A DNA stretch of 64,000 nt, taken from NCBI RefSeq assembly GCF_900110165.1, contig NZ_FOCQ01000001.1, forward strand, positions 186,001 through 250,000, in the 5' to 3' direction. The DNA is from Lihuaxuella thermophila (GTDB taxonomy: Bacteria > Bacillota > Bacilli > Thermoactinomycetales > Thermoactinomycetaceae). Made by a program: the position numbers and the translations under genes. Position 1 is the first letter of the stretch. Each line of letters opens with the position of its first letter. The notes beneath the pieces were generated by a model. It was not told where the DNA came from, did no database searches, and saw only the letters and a program-made list of their open reading frames with translations. Of the stretch, positions 33,112-42,205 are shown piece by piece.

Positions 33112-33873
33112 TTATTTTGAAACGCCTGTATAGATATAAATCGCATCTCTCAGGAATTCAGTCATACCGGGCTGCTTTTCATAGTACGCCTTAAACCGCT
33201 CATCATCCACATACATTTGGGCAAGGCCAGCATGCGCTTCTTTGCTGTATTCGCTCCAGAAATACATCAGCCACTTTTTGTGCAACTCGGCAGTTTTCTG
33301 GGCGATGTCGCTGGCCGGGTCACCAGTTGCAAACGCTTCGGCAAGGGTTGCAAGGACTTCATCTCCCAGACGGGTAAGCTCTTCATACTCTTCTTTTGTC
33401 ATGTTCTTCAATTTTTCATTGGACCGTTCCACGACATCATCGCCGTATTTCGCGCGGATTTCTTTCCCGTACTTCGCCTCGTTTTCATCAATCATCTGCT
33501 GCTTGAAACCTTCAAACTTCTCTTTATCGCTCATGGTGATTCTCCCTTCCATCGCATCAATCGTTTTTTCTACATTGGCGATCAATACATCCAACCGTTT
33601 TCTTTTTGCGAGGAGTTGTTCACGGTGTTCCCGAAGGGCTTTGGCTCCGTCATAGGAAGGGGAAGTGACGATTTCTTTAATGACGTCGAGGCTGACTCCT
33701 AATTCCTTGTAAAATAGAATTTGCTGTAAACGGTCTACTTCCGCCTGACCATAGATCCGGTATCCCGACGAGTTGATTCTTGCCGGCTTCAGAATCCCGA
33801 TCTCATCATAATACCGAATCGTTCTGGTGCTGATTCCCGCCAACTGAGCCAGCTTCTGAACGGTGTATTCCAT
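33112..33873 (-). CDS. MerR-family regulator with TipAS drug-binding domain
   Basis: The 253-residue protein has a MerR DNA-binding head (YTVQKLAQLAGISTRTIRYYDEIGILKPARINSSGYRIYG), a dimerisation coiled coil (residues ~75-115) and a C-terminal TipAS domain (EEYEELTRLGDEVLATLAEAFATGDPASDIAQKTAELHKKWLMYFW). It resembles B. subtilis Mta and Streptomyces TipAL, global activators of multidrug transporter genes. GAGGAGG precedes the start. The promoter has MerR-type spacing, indicating autoregulation. Confidence 0.9.
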   Translation of the reverse strand: MEYTVQKLAQLAGISTRTIRYYDEIGILKPARINSSGYRIYGQAEVDRLQQILFYKELGVSLDVIKEIVTSPSYDGAKALREHREQLLAKRKRLDVLIANVEKTIDAMEGRITMSDKEKFEGFKQQMIDENEAKYGKEIRAKYGDDVVERSNEKLKNMTKEEYEELTRLGDEVLATLAEAFATGDPASDIAQKTAELHKKWLMYFWSEYSKEAHAGLAQMYVDDERFKAYYEKQPGMTEFLRDAIYIYTGVSK

Positions 33874-33895
33874 GTGATCACCTCCTCACACTTTC

Positions 33896-33927
33896 ACTCT
33901 ACACCTTTACGTATACGTCAATGTCAA
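33896..33927 (-). promoter_or_regulatory. MerR-type promoter/operator of the TipAS gene
   Basis: On the minus strand a perfect TTGACA (33922-33927) and TAGAGT (33896-33901) are set about 20 bp apart, longer than normal, with the palindrome ACGTATACGT (33909-33918) in the spacer. This is the arrangement MerR activators untwist. Confidence 0.6.
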
Positions 33928-34137
33928 TACTTTTTTTTGGAGGAAGTGTGCCCTTTTTTTGCAAAATCAATCAAAGGGACCAGCGTGGATTCATTTCAAG
34001 CCGGAGGTCAGGTACAGGGTGAAGCTGGGATGAACGAAGAAAGGGCAGCTTGGCCTGCGCAGTGTTTCAGGGATTTTTGTTTGCATGAAAATGGCCTGCT
34101 AGCGAGTAGCAGGCGTTATATGTAAATCCCGATTCAT

Positions 34138-34563
34138 TTACTTTTGGCCCTCCGTGTAAATTTGGAAGGTTACACCAAACTTATCCGTGACAATACCGTA
34201 AGCAGGGCTGAAATCTGTTTCTTGCAGTGGCATTTTCACTTGACCGCCTTGTAGCAAGGCTTCATAAATCTGTTTTGATCTTTCCAAGTTGTCAATGGTA
34301 ATACAGATGGTAACTTGATCTCCGCTTTGGGATGGTTGACCCGGGAATGTGTCGGAAAACATAAGGTCCGATTCGCCAACTTTTAACATGGCGTGTGCGA
34401 TAAGATCCTTGGCCTCTGCTGGTAAGGGGAATTCAGGGTTTTCCGGCATCTCTCCAAATGTTTGGTTGAAGAGGACTTTGGCATCGAATACTTTTTCGTA
34501 AAATTGAATCGCTTCCTTCGCATTTCCGTTCAGCATTAAATAGGGGCTTAATCGCAATGTCAT
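34138..34563 (-). CDS. VOC family protein (PhnB-like)
   Basis: The 141-residue protein has the PhnB-type VOC fold: LSPYLMLNGNAKEAIQFYEKVFDA at the start, LIAHAMLKVGESDLMFSDTFPG in the middle and FGVTFQIYT at the end. Such proteins are often annotated as glyoxalase or bleomycin-resistance-like; no specific activity is assigned. The start is the ATG at 34563. Confidence 0.85.
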   Translation of the reverse strand: MTLRLSPYLMLNGNAKEAIQFYEKVFDAKVLFNQTFGEMPENPEFPLPAEAKDLIAHAMLKVGESDLMFSDTFPGQPSQSGDQVTICITIDNLERSKQIYEALLQGGQVKMPLQETDFSPAYGIVTDKFGVTFQIYTEGQK

Positions 34564-35057
34564 GCTTCATCAGCTCCTTGAGTTCGGTGAATCTTACTTT
34601 TGTACTGTTTGCAAATTTCCGGAAAGAGTCAGGGGCAAATCACCATTGACCTTTGAATGAACCAACCCTATCTGTCAGTATTAACCATAATTCGATTATA
34701 ATTCAAAGGAACATATGTTTGCAACAGGAAAATTGACAAAAGCCAATTGCACAGAGAGAGTTGTTTATGTATGGGGCTTTTGCAAATTGCGGGGAAGTTT
34801 ATAGATAGTGCCATTCACAAAGGAGCCCTCATTCATAATCTGAATGAGGGCTCTTTGAGTCAATATTGGCAGGGGAGAGGGAGCGGACGATCACATAACC
34901 GGAATCAGCCGCTCAGTGATAATTCAAGGATTACTTGTCGGGTGAATCTGATGAAGAAAAGCAGTCATCGGTACGGAGTTCACCCTCAGACCCGCTTGAT
35001 TGCATATCCCTGTTTAATCAAATTTCATTCCCTTGTGTATATCGAGCATTCGATTCC
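34564..35057. other. Gene-free stretch between the VOC and AHSA1 genes
   Basis: I see no supported gene. It holds the VOC promoter region (A/T-rich, 34640-34730) and a perfect 13-bp hairpin GAGCCCTCATTCA/TGAATGAGGGCTC at about 34824-34854 lacking a T run. Frames running here have no ribosome binding site or familiar motif. Confidence 0.4.
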
Positions 35058-35540
35058 TCAAATCTTCGCCAATTGTTCCTCCAGTCGGTCAAGCGTAGAT
35101 TTTGCTCCCTCCACGGCCCCGTATTCCTTGACCACCTTGTTCAGTTCATCAGCGGACTTGAAGAGCATCCTCATGGTAAGCTCCGTTTTATTTCCTTGCT
35201 CGGCAAACGTCACCGTCACCCGAAATGGTTCTTCATCTTCACCTCCGCCATGGGAGTAAACGAGTCGTTCCGGGCTTACAATCTCGATGAAGTCGATCCG
35301 ATTCACATATTCAGTACCATCGGGACCGTGCATGATGTAACGCCATACACCTCCCGGCCTTACGTCGATTTCCTGCACCGTGATCGTAAACCCTTTGGGT
35401 CCCCACCATTTTGGCAAATGAACAGGATCGGTCCAAGCTTGAAACACGAGCTTCCGTGGTGCGTGGAAGACCCGGGAGACCAAGAGCTCCCGATCTTCTG
35501 CCTGTACAAAGGTAGTGTTCGAACCATTGCCTTCCGCCAT
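35058..35540 (-). CDS. SRPBCC/AHSA1 family protein
   Basis: The 160-residue protein has the AHSA1/START-like fold pattern: REDRELLVSRVFHAPRKLVFQAWTDPVHLPKWWGPKGF-type opening, VRPGGVWRYIMHGPDGTEY, IVSPERLVYSH and a final long helix. In many Bacillota it is coupled to an ArsR regulator, as here, where the upstream ArsR gene is frameshifted. GGGAGGA precedes the ATG. Ligand unknown. Confidence 0.85.
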   Translation of the reverse strand: MAEGNGSNTTFVQAEDRELLVSRVFHAPRKLVFQAWTDPVHLPKWWGPKGFTITVQEIDVRPGGVWRYIMHGPDGTEYVNRIDFIEIVSPERLVYSHGGGEDEEPFRVTVTFAEQGNKTELTMRMLFKSADELNKVVKEYGAVEGAKSTLDRLEEQLAKI

Positions 35541-35601
35541 GTTTCATTCCTCCCAGATCGTTTGGTTTATAAACCTAGGACTGCTTCTTGTCATCGCTTT
35601 C

Positions 35602-35899
35602 TTACAGTTCCTCCAGATAATCGTCCAACCGATCGAACCGCTCATCCCAGACGAGGCGGAGGGAAGCCATGTGTCTAACTCTTTAAGGGGATGGAGCCGT
35701 AGCTTGTAGATCCGTCGATTGGCGATCGCTTGCACCTCGACGAGCCGGGTATGACTGAGTACGCGAAGATGTTTGGTTGTATGCGGCTGATTGAGCTCAA
35801 GTCGATGGGAAATTTCCCCCACGGAAGGGGAGAGTAACGCAAGAGCTCTACCATGCGTTGCCAGTTTGGGTCGACAAGCGCGCTAAAAATCTTTTTCAT
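35602..35899 (-). pseudogene. ArsR-family regulator with two frameshifts
   Basis: Three frames together spell an ArsR winged-helix protein: MKKIFSALVDPNWQRMVELL, then GEISHRLELNQPHTTKHLRVLSHTRLVEVQA..RRIYKLRLHPLKELDTWL, then VWDERFDRLDDYLEEL before a stop. The first shift is near 35820 and the second near 35660. ArsR-AHSA1 pairs are common, and the AHSA1 gene follows. It is either a decayed regulator or sequencing error in runs of C or G. Confidence 0.75.
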
Positions 35900-36166
35900 G
35901 GTTATAATATACCCGAAATGGAATATTCCTGTCAAGGAATGTACAGTTCTTTTTAGCATGGATTATTAAGAAGTGATCCGGGCACTCCAAAATGCATTGA
36001 GAGACCGGAAAAATGACTGAGGAACACGAGCTGACAGTAAGAGGGGCTTTTATTTCGATTCAGAAATTTGGGGCAAAGGCCAAAATTTCCTTATTGACCT
36101 TTATAGCGAATGTATGTTCTAATAGATAAAAAGTTTTTATAATTCAAAATTGAGGTGAGGAAACTG

Positions 36167-36667
36167 GTGAGTGAAAAGATCAAAAAAATCACAACAAATT
36201 TGTGGTTTGATACACAAGCAGAAGAGGCTGCGGCGTTTTACGTTTCGATTTTTAAAAATTCCAGGCTCGGGAGAATTACCCGCTATGGAAAAGTGGGAAC
36301 AGAAATTCATGGTATGCCGGAAGGGTCTGTCATGACTGTGGAATTCCAATTGGAAGGACAGGATTTTGTAGCATTGAATGGCGGTCCCCAATTCAAATTC
36401 ACGGAGGCCATCTCCTTTATTGTCTGTTGTGAAAATCAGGAAGAACTGGACTATTACTGGGAAAAACTTTCGGAAGGAGGAGACGAGAAGGCTCAAGTGT
36501 GCGGCTGGTTGAAAGATAAGTATGGTGTATCGTGGCAGATCATCCCTTCCGACTTACAGGACATGTTACATGATCCTGATTCCGAAAAATCAGAAAGGGT
36601 TATGAAAGCTCTGTTCCAAATGAAAAAAATTGACATCCATACCTTAAAGAAAGCTTACGAGGGTTAG
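36167..36667 (+). CDS. VOC family protein (PhnB-like)
   Basis: The 166-residue protein starts KITTNLWFDTQAEEAAAFYVSIFKNSRLGRITRYG and has GSVMTVEFQLEGQDFVALNGGPQFKFTEAISFIVCCENQEELDYYWEKLSEGGD followed by CGWLKDKYGVSWQIIP, the standard pattern of the 3-demethylubiquinone-methyltransferase-like VOC family. GTG 36167 follows GAGGTGAGG. It has its own terminator at 36777. Confidence 0.88.
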   Translation: MSEKIKKITTNLWFDTQAEEAAAFYVSIFKNSRLGRITRYGKVGTEIHGMPEGSVMTVEFQLEGQDFVALNGGPQFKFTEAISFIVCCENQEELDYYWEKLSEGGDEKAQVCGWLKDKYGVSWQIIPSDLQDMLHDPDSEKSERVMKALFQMKKIDIHTLKKAYEG

Positions 36668-36776
36668 AGGGTTGAAAGGGGAAGGGGGGAGACAAGCGGC
36701 GATGGTACAGCATCTCCCCTTCCCCGAACGAGTGAAACGGTCGTTGCTCTGATCGGTCAGATCATTTCCATATTTC

Positions 36777-36803
36777 AAAGGAGGGGATTCCCCTCCTCTT
36801 TCA
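36777..36803 (+). terminator. Terminator after the second VOC gene
   Basis: AAAGGAGGGG pairs with CCCCTCCTCTTT around a 3-base loop. Confidence 0.6.
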
Positions 36804-36934
36804 TTCGGTGATTGTTGTTTTGCGTGCTAGGATAGCTGCTGCATGCTTCGGACGAGTATCATCATTTTACTTCAATTGATCGCTTTTAAGGGTGGGATTG
36901 CATCGCCTTGAGGCAAGATCATAACCATTCATCG

Positions 36935-38413
36935 TCATGTTGTTCTCGGCAAATCATTTACTTCATTCGCCGCCCGAATTCCGGACTCAATGGCTCCCTG
37001 AATCCAGGCAGGAAGGCTGGAGGTGTGTTCGCCGGCAAAGTGAACCCGTCCTTCGGGGGTTGCAATATAGGGGCCGAGATCCGATTCCTGTTCTGGTTTG
37101 AACAAGGCGAAAGCTCCTGCGGAAAAAGGGTGCTGGGCCCAGCTGTAAGAAGCTCCGGCTAAGCATTCACGGTAGACTTGATTGCCGTGAATGATGGCCA
37201 GATTTTTCAATGCTTGCTCAATCCGTTCTCCTTCGCTCAAGCTGTCCCAGGGAATGGCATCATCCTCCCATGTATAACTGGCCAAGACGACTCCGGGTCG
37301 CTGAGTGCCGAGCCCATAGCTGGGATAGTAAGTGAAACGGGTCGGGAGGTCCGTAATCGTCTTGCCGCCGTACAATCCTTCTCTTTCCCAGAATCTGCTT
37401 CTGAACTGAAGGCCAATCTTGGTCGAAGAGACATAATGAAGTTCACGAATGGCTTGCCGCTTCTTTTGCGAAAACGAATGATAGGGCTCCAATTCAACAA
37501 AGTGCAGGGCAGTAAAGGGGATGGTGATGATCGCAATGTCGCCGGTAATTTTAAGCGGTTTTGAGGTTTGTGTATGGACGCAATGGATCGTAACCTTGTT
37601 GTCGTGTTGCACAATTTTTGTCATTTTTTGCTGAAACAAGATATTTCTTTTCAATTGCGGATAAAAAGACCATGGAAGCTGGTCATTTCCGCCGGTAATC
37701 TCATAAAAGCGCATCCCCGGTGTGAGTAAGAAAATCAACTCCCTCAGCACGGAAACGAAAGCGAGCTCGGGAAATCCCTCGAGGGCAAGGAGCACTTTTA
37801 TCATCTCGACAGCGCCCGCAGAGAGTGAGACCCCAACAGGATTATATCTTAAAAAATACTCCATTGAGTATTTATCAAATTCCCTGATAACGACAGGCCA
37901 ATTTTGTTGCGGGTTTTGGTTGATGAAATCAATCACCGGCTGAGCGGCTAATTGAAACAATTCCATCGCCGTTTTACCTTTTTCTTGCGGAGCGACCGGA
38001 TACTGAAGAATATCCGGATTTTGCTCATAATATTTCAATCGGGTTTTTATTCCATTCACATAAATGAGATCGTTCGGAGTGGTATTGATAAACTCATTGA
38101 TGGGTAAACGGAATTTTTTTATGTATTCCAATGTCAGAACATGGGTATATGGGATGCGCATGGCACCTGCATCAAGATATTGACCGTCGACGAAGGGAGA
38201 CCGCAATGTATAGATGCGCCCGCCAATCCTTTCGGAGGCTTCCAAAATGACCACTTTGTGCCCGGCATCCTTTAACAAAGAGGCGGCAACCAAACCGGAG
38301 ATGCCCGCACCGACGATGATGATTTTTTTGGGAGCTTGCGTTCTCCTAAGCCCGTTTCTGATGATCGAAATCATTTGATCTGTTGTTAATTGTGGAGGTT
38401 GAGGTGTTGTCAC
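36935..38413 (-). CDS. Flavin monoamine oxidase / L-amino acid oxidase family protein
   Basis: The 492-residue flavoenzyme opens after ~35 residues with the FAD Rossmann motif KKIIIVGAGISGLVAASLLKDAGHKVVILEASERIGGRIYT. It ends with the FAD-binding block EGRVHFAGEHTSSLPAWIQGAIESGIRAANEV. The middle (LRYNPVGVSLSAGAVEMI, ITGGNDQLPWSF) fits the substrate domain. It oxidatively deaminates amines or amino acids with H2O2 release. No signal peptide is seen. GTG 38413 is well spaced from AAAGGGG; a longer TTG start is possible. Confidence 0.88.
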   Translation of the reverse strand: MTTPQPPQLTTDQMISIIRNGLRRTQAPKKIIIVGAGISGLVAASLLKDAGHKVVILEASERIGGRIYTLRSPFVDGQYLDAGAMRIPYTHVLTLEYIKKFRLPINEFINTTPNDLIYVNGIKTRLKYYEQNPDILQYPVAPQEKGKTAMELFQLAAQPVIDFINQNPQQNWPVVIREFDKYSMEYFLRYNPVGVSLSAGAVEMIKVLLALEGFPELAFVSVLRELIFLLTPGMRFYEITGGNDQLPWSFYPQLKRNILFQQKMTKIVQHDNKVTIHCVHTQTSKPLKITGDIAIITIPFTALHFVELEPYHSFSQKKRQAIRELHYVSSTKIGLQFRSRFWEREGLYGGKTITDLPTRFTYYPSYGLGTQRPGVVLASYTWEDDAIPWDSLSEGERIEQALKNLAIIHGNQVYRECLAGASYSWAQHPFSAGAFALFKPEQESDLGPYIATPEGRVHFAGEHTSSLPAWIQGAIESGIRAANEVNDLPRTT

Positions 38414-39155
38414 GAACTCGGCCCCTTTCCCGTCTGTTTTCAGGAGCAATTTCTTTTTAGAAAAATGACTGCTTGAATCTGAATAGTTTTTATCAATTTA
38501 TTCAGCTGCCGTTTTCCTATGCCAGGGACGAAAAAATGTCCGGAGTACGATCTATGGGGCGAGGAGAACAACTCCGAAAGGGGCCACCTACCCGACACTC
38601 CACGAAAACTTGCGGAAAAGTGAGCCGATTAAAGCTCGCTTGAGGCTGTTGACAAAGATAGATATTGTATACACGGAGTATGGACGATAAGCATCCGGTT
38701 ATCCATACATAGTTTCTTCGGCAAACTGAAATCCGGCCTCCGTTGCCGAAAATAAACGGCAAAAGGTTGATCAAATCACACTTGAAAAATGGAAATAGCA
38801 ATGAAGAGAGCCAGCCGATTCAAAACCGGCTGGCTCATTGTTCATTTGCTTTGTCTCGAATTCTAATCATAACGATAATTTTTTGACATGGATTTAGTCA
38901 ATGATAGGATGAAGGCATCTTATACAATGCAAATGGATAAAATAGGGTTAATGGTTTTTGCTACAGTCATTTTTACAATATACTTATGATATTAAGGGAA
39001 TTAAACAATAATTTGTAAATGGTTTTTAAAACTTCGACAAGGTCTCCAATTTATTTCTGGTGTTCATCGGGGGCATCCAGTTTGCGCTGCTCGTACAGTT
39101 ACACTAGAGAGCGGCAGCTCGGGCAGGACATGATGAATTACATATAAAGGGGGTT
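38414..39155. other. Gene-free stretch inside the element
   Basis: About 740 bp without a supported gene. A 10-bp hairpin (GAGCCAGCCG/CGGCTGGCTC, 38808-38836) may be a weak terminator. The rest is A/T-rich toward 38900-39060 and may hold the promoter of the AraC-like gene. A recombination directionality factor, if small and divergent, could hide here, but I cannot support one. Confidence 0.4.
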
Positions 39156-40000
39156 TTGATCTTATCAATTACGAAGAAAGACGCCCTTCCGCTCCCCTGG
39201 CTCCTTATGTCAAATGCATCTGGCATCTGCGCAGAACGTACCATGCTGGGGAAGTCGGCGAAGTTCTATGGCCCGACGGCTGTCAGGAGCTTATTTTCCA
39301 TTACGGCGCCTCTTACTCGACGGCTAATCGGTCGCTCCCCCGCGCCTTCTTTATCGGTATGTTGTCGCACTTCCACCACTTATACGCGGACGGCGAGATT
39401 CGATTATTCGGTGTGCGATTGCTGCCGTGGGGGTTGTCCGCGCTGTCGGAGAAGCCTGTCCGCTGTTTCAATGACCGTTTCGTGCCGTTGCAGGAGGTGT
39501 TCGCTCCCAAATCCGCCGATCTGCTTCCTCAGTTGGAACGCAAACTGGCCGATACGCTGGATATAAGCATGGCACAAGAACTGCTTGAAGCGTTCTTGTT
39601 GGATCTATACGCTCCGGATCGGATTGATCCCAAGATAACGCGTGTTTTGGCCAAGCTGTACGGGGACCCTATGACCTATGATATCGCCCGGGCCGTGCGG
39701 GATAGCGGCTATTCACAGCGCCAGTTCGAGCGTCGATGCGCCGAATTGACCGGGCTTTCGCCGAAGCGGTTGCACAAGATCGCTCGATTCAACCAGGCGC
39801 GGCTGCGCCTGATGTTCCAGCCGGACCTTGATTTACATGAATGCATGCTGGAGTTCGGATATTACGATTATGCTCATTTTTCAAAGGACTTCAAGCTGTG
39901 TCTCGGCGTAACTCCGGTCCAGTACTGCAAATGGGTCCGGCAGATGGCCGCCAAGCTCCACGGTTCACAAGATGTCGTTTTTTTACAAGACGAGCCGTGA
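39156..40000 (+). pseudogene. AraC-family regulator with a frameshift at its start
   Basis: From about 39170 one frame encodes a good AraC regulator: an N-terminal DUF6597-type domain (EERRPSAPLAPYVKCIWHL, EVLWPDGCQELIFHYG) and a C-terminal HTH (YDIARAVRDSGYSQRQFERRCAELTGLSPKRLHKIARFNQARLRL..FGYYDYAHFSKDFK). This frame has no ATG, GTG or TTG between its upstream stop at 39134 and residue 1. The TTG at 39156 with AAAGGGGG is one base out of frame. Translation could use a rare start, or a one-base deletion has inactivated it. An in-frame ATG at 39359 would drop the N-terminal domain. Confidence 0.6.
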
Positions 40001-40064
40001 CTGATCGTGATAAAGTGCTTGTTGGAATCAAGTGAATTTGCAATATGTCAGGAGGAGTTTTGAT

Positions 40065-40427
40065 ATGATTACAAAAATCGCAACGGCTGCAGTATATGTG
40101 GAAGATCAGCAGAAGGCCAAAACATTCTGGGTGGAGAAGGTGGGCTTCGACCTCATTCGCGAAACCCCGATGGGTCCCGGCGGGGCATGGCTTGAGGTCG
40201 CTCCCAAAAGGGCGCAGACCGCATTAGTCCTGTATCCGCGTGCAATGATGAAGGGCTGGGAAAATATGAAGCCGTCGATCGTATTTGAATGTGACGACAT
40301 TAACGCGACGTATGAACGCATGAAGAACAACGGCGTGAAATTCGAAGGCGAGCCGAAAACGATGGAGTGGGGCACTTTCGCTCAATTTTACGATGAAGAC
40401 GGTAATATGTACGTGTTAAAGGGGTAA
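40065..40427 (+). CDS. VOC (glyoxalase/bleomycin-resistance) family protein
   Basis: The 120-residue protein begins KIATAAVYVEDQQKAKTFWVEKVGFDL and ends MEWGTFAQFYDEDGNMYVLKG, with FECDDINATYERMKNNGVKF between. This is the classic single-domain VOC pattern with Glu/His-type metal positions. AGGAGGAG precedes ATG 40065. It lies 65 bases after the AraC-like gene, which probably controls it. Confidence 0.88.
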   Translation: MITKIATAAVYVEDQQKAKTFWVEKVGFDLIRETPMGPGGAWLEVAPKRAQTALVLYPRAMMKGWENMKPSIVFECDDINATYERMKNNGVKFEGEPKTMEWGTFAQFYDEDGNMYVLKG

Positions 40428-40806
40428 ATGCAGTCAATGTACGAGAATCGAGTGGTTCGGGAAAGGAATCGAGCAAGCCGCGATTACTTGAGGGTTTGTC
40501 ATGCTGAGGCTGAACATAGCAGCCTTCCTTCGAATTCCTATTCAACAAAAAAAGGTTGTTGAAGGCGGTTTCGTTCGCCTTCAATCCATTATTCGTTGCT
40601 TTCTACTGTGCTTTCAATAAAAAGACCTAAAACACCCCGGAGACAGAGAAGAGTTCACTCTGGAGAATTTTAGGTCTGCCTGCCGAACAGTCACCATCCC
40701 CTGTATCAAGTTGTTGAATCCGCTTAACTCATAAAATGGTGGGAGTTGAGCAAGACTTTTGTCCGGTGGGGAGTTACTCCCTTTACTTCATTGGTTTACA
40801 TGTTCA
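40428..40806. other. Gene-free stretch with two inverted repeats
   Basis: It holds TTGAAGGCG/CGCCTTCAA (about 40558-40584), and the pair AGACCTAAAA/TTTTAGGTCT (about 40624-40675) enclosing ~30 bp. The first may be the terminator of the VOC gene. The second resembles short palindromic repeats but has no other copy I noticed. No gene supported. Confidence 0.4.
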
Positions 40807-41169
40807 TCACGTTTCGATGTCCGGTTTGCGATTGTAACCGTGATCACCATAGGGCTGCAGCCGGTCCAGCCACTTCTTCTCGAGGCTTTTCAAAGCCTCT
40901 TTTTTGTTGAAGGGTCCGTCTTTTTTCTCTTTCAATACTTCCAATACCTCGAAAACAAACGCTTCTTCGCCGTATTTTTTCCATTCATTTTGCAGCGATT
41001 TGTTTGGCGAGGTCCCCGCATTCAATTCAAATCGCTTGCCGTTCAATGTTTTAAGATTCATAGTGCTGCCGACGAAAATCTTTTGGTTTTGGGTATTTTT
41101 GATTTGGTATACACCTGCGTGAGGCTTGGATTCTTTGAATTGCAACTTTAATTCTTTTTTGCGATCCAT
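40807..41169 (-). CDS. GIY-YIG family nuclease-like protein
   Basis: The 120-residue protein has the GIY-YIG fold opening GVYQIKNTQNQKIFVGSTMNLKTLNGKRFEL (GVY and FVG in place of GIY and YIG), EWKKYGEEAFVFEVLEVL and ALKSLEKKWLDRLQPYGDHGYN with the catalytic Glu position. Bacillota have such stand-alone proteins, often beside DUF2087 regulators, as here. CAGGTG precedes the ATG. Confidence 0.8.
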   Translation of the reverse strand: MDRKKELKLQFKESKPHAGVYQIKNTQNQKIFVGSTMNLKTLNGKRFELNAGTSPNKSLQNEWKKYGEEAFVFEVLEVLKEKKDGPFNKKEALKSLEKKWLDRLQPYGDHGYNRKPDIET

Positions 41170-41187
41170 TTATCTGCACCTGCTTTC

Positions 41188-41946
41188 TTATTCGGTTTTC
41201 AGCCAGTAACGGCTGCCGTCCGGAAGCCGATCCATAAAACCGTATTGGATCAGATATCGTCTGAGCAAGGCATAGTCGGGATAGGTTGTTTTCAGGATTT
41301 CGTTGATTTCCTTTTCGCTGTAGAAACGGCCGGGGGTCAGGCGTTGGACGATCTCCCGCAGAATCACCAGCTTATGTTTTTGCTTGGACGGGAAGGACTT
41401 TAGCGGACCATCTGTTCCTTCAGGAAAATGCTTTTTCAAGATGCCCTCCCGCTCTGCCTGGGTCACATTGTACCGCTCATCCACCATTTTGGCTGTTTGA
41501 TGGGGATTCACGATCTGCGGGGCATGTTTGTCTTTTTCCTTCAACAGTTCCATCAACACCAAAAACACTTTCGCCTGCCGTTCTTTTTCTTTCAGCGCGA
41601 AACGGTGGTTCCGGATGGTGGAAGTGCTCCCAATGTCCAATTCCTGTTGGATTTCCTTATCGCTTTTTCCCTCGTAAAAAAGTTGCATAAGGCGGTTCTG
41701 GTGATCGGTAAGCCCCGTCAGTTTTTTATTGAGGCGGATCAAATAATGAAAAACGGAGCCATGGTTTTGACGGATATGGTTTTGCATTTGCCTCTCCGCC
41801 TCGTAAAGCATGCCCCCTTCCGGATAGATGATCCCTTTCTCTGTCTCCGTTCCGCAAAGAAGGCAAATGTACCGGTTTTCTTCCACTACGTATCCTTGTT
41901 TAAGCTCTTCCAGCGAAGCGTTCCAAAATCGTTCGGATATGGCCAT
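41188..41946 (-). CDS. DUF2087-domain transcriptional regulator
   Basis: The 252-residue protein has an N-terminal Cys/His zinc-finger-like segment (YICLLCGTETEKG..MQNHIRQNHGSVFHY), a middle LuxR-type HTH (LTDHQNRLMQLFYEGKSDKEIQQELDIGSTSTIRNHRFALKEKERQ) and a C-terminal DUF2087 domain (LKSFPSKQKHKLVILREIVQRLTPGRFYSEKEINEILKTTYPDYALLRRYLIQYGFMDR). It probably controls the GIY-YIG gene 18 bases downstream. ATG 41946 is the likely start. Confidence 0.85.
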   Translation of the reverse strand: MAISERFWNASLEELKQGYVVEENRYICLLCGTETEKGIIYPEGGMLYEAERQMQNHIRQNHGSVFHYLIRLNKKLTGLTDHQNRLMQLFYEGKSDKEIQQELDIGSTSTIRNHRFALKEKERQAKVFLVLMELLKEKDKHAPQIVNPHQTAKMVDERYNVTQAEREGILKKHFPEGTDGPLKSFPSKQKHKLVILREIVQRLTPGRFYSEKEINEILKTTYPDYALLRRYLIQYGFMDRLPDGSRYWLKTE

Positions 41947-42205
41947 TAACAAACACCGCCCCGATATGTCGTTTATTTCATAAACATATTAACACATCAT
42001 CTATAAATATGTCCATCTAACGGCATTGCAGGCCGGAGGGGGGCCAAGTGAAAAGATTATGGAAATACATTCCACAGGAAAGTGCGAAGTTTGCTACCCG
42101 GCTTCGGGTGCAAAGGGGCTTTTGCTCATGATGGAGGTCCGCTTATACTCTCCGGAATACTTCCGGTATCAATGGGTCATAACTAGCCTGAAAGGAGGTG
42201 GGCTG

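Noticed and set aside
34747..35678. Plus-strand frames over the AHSA1 and ArsR genes
   Set aside because: They are antisense shadows of a clear AHSA1 gene and lack motifs or start signals.
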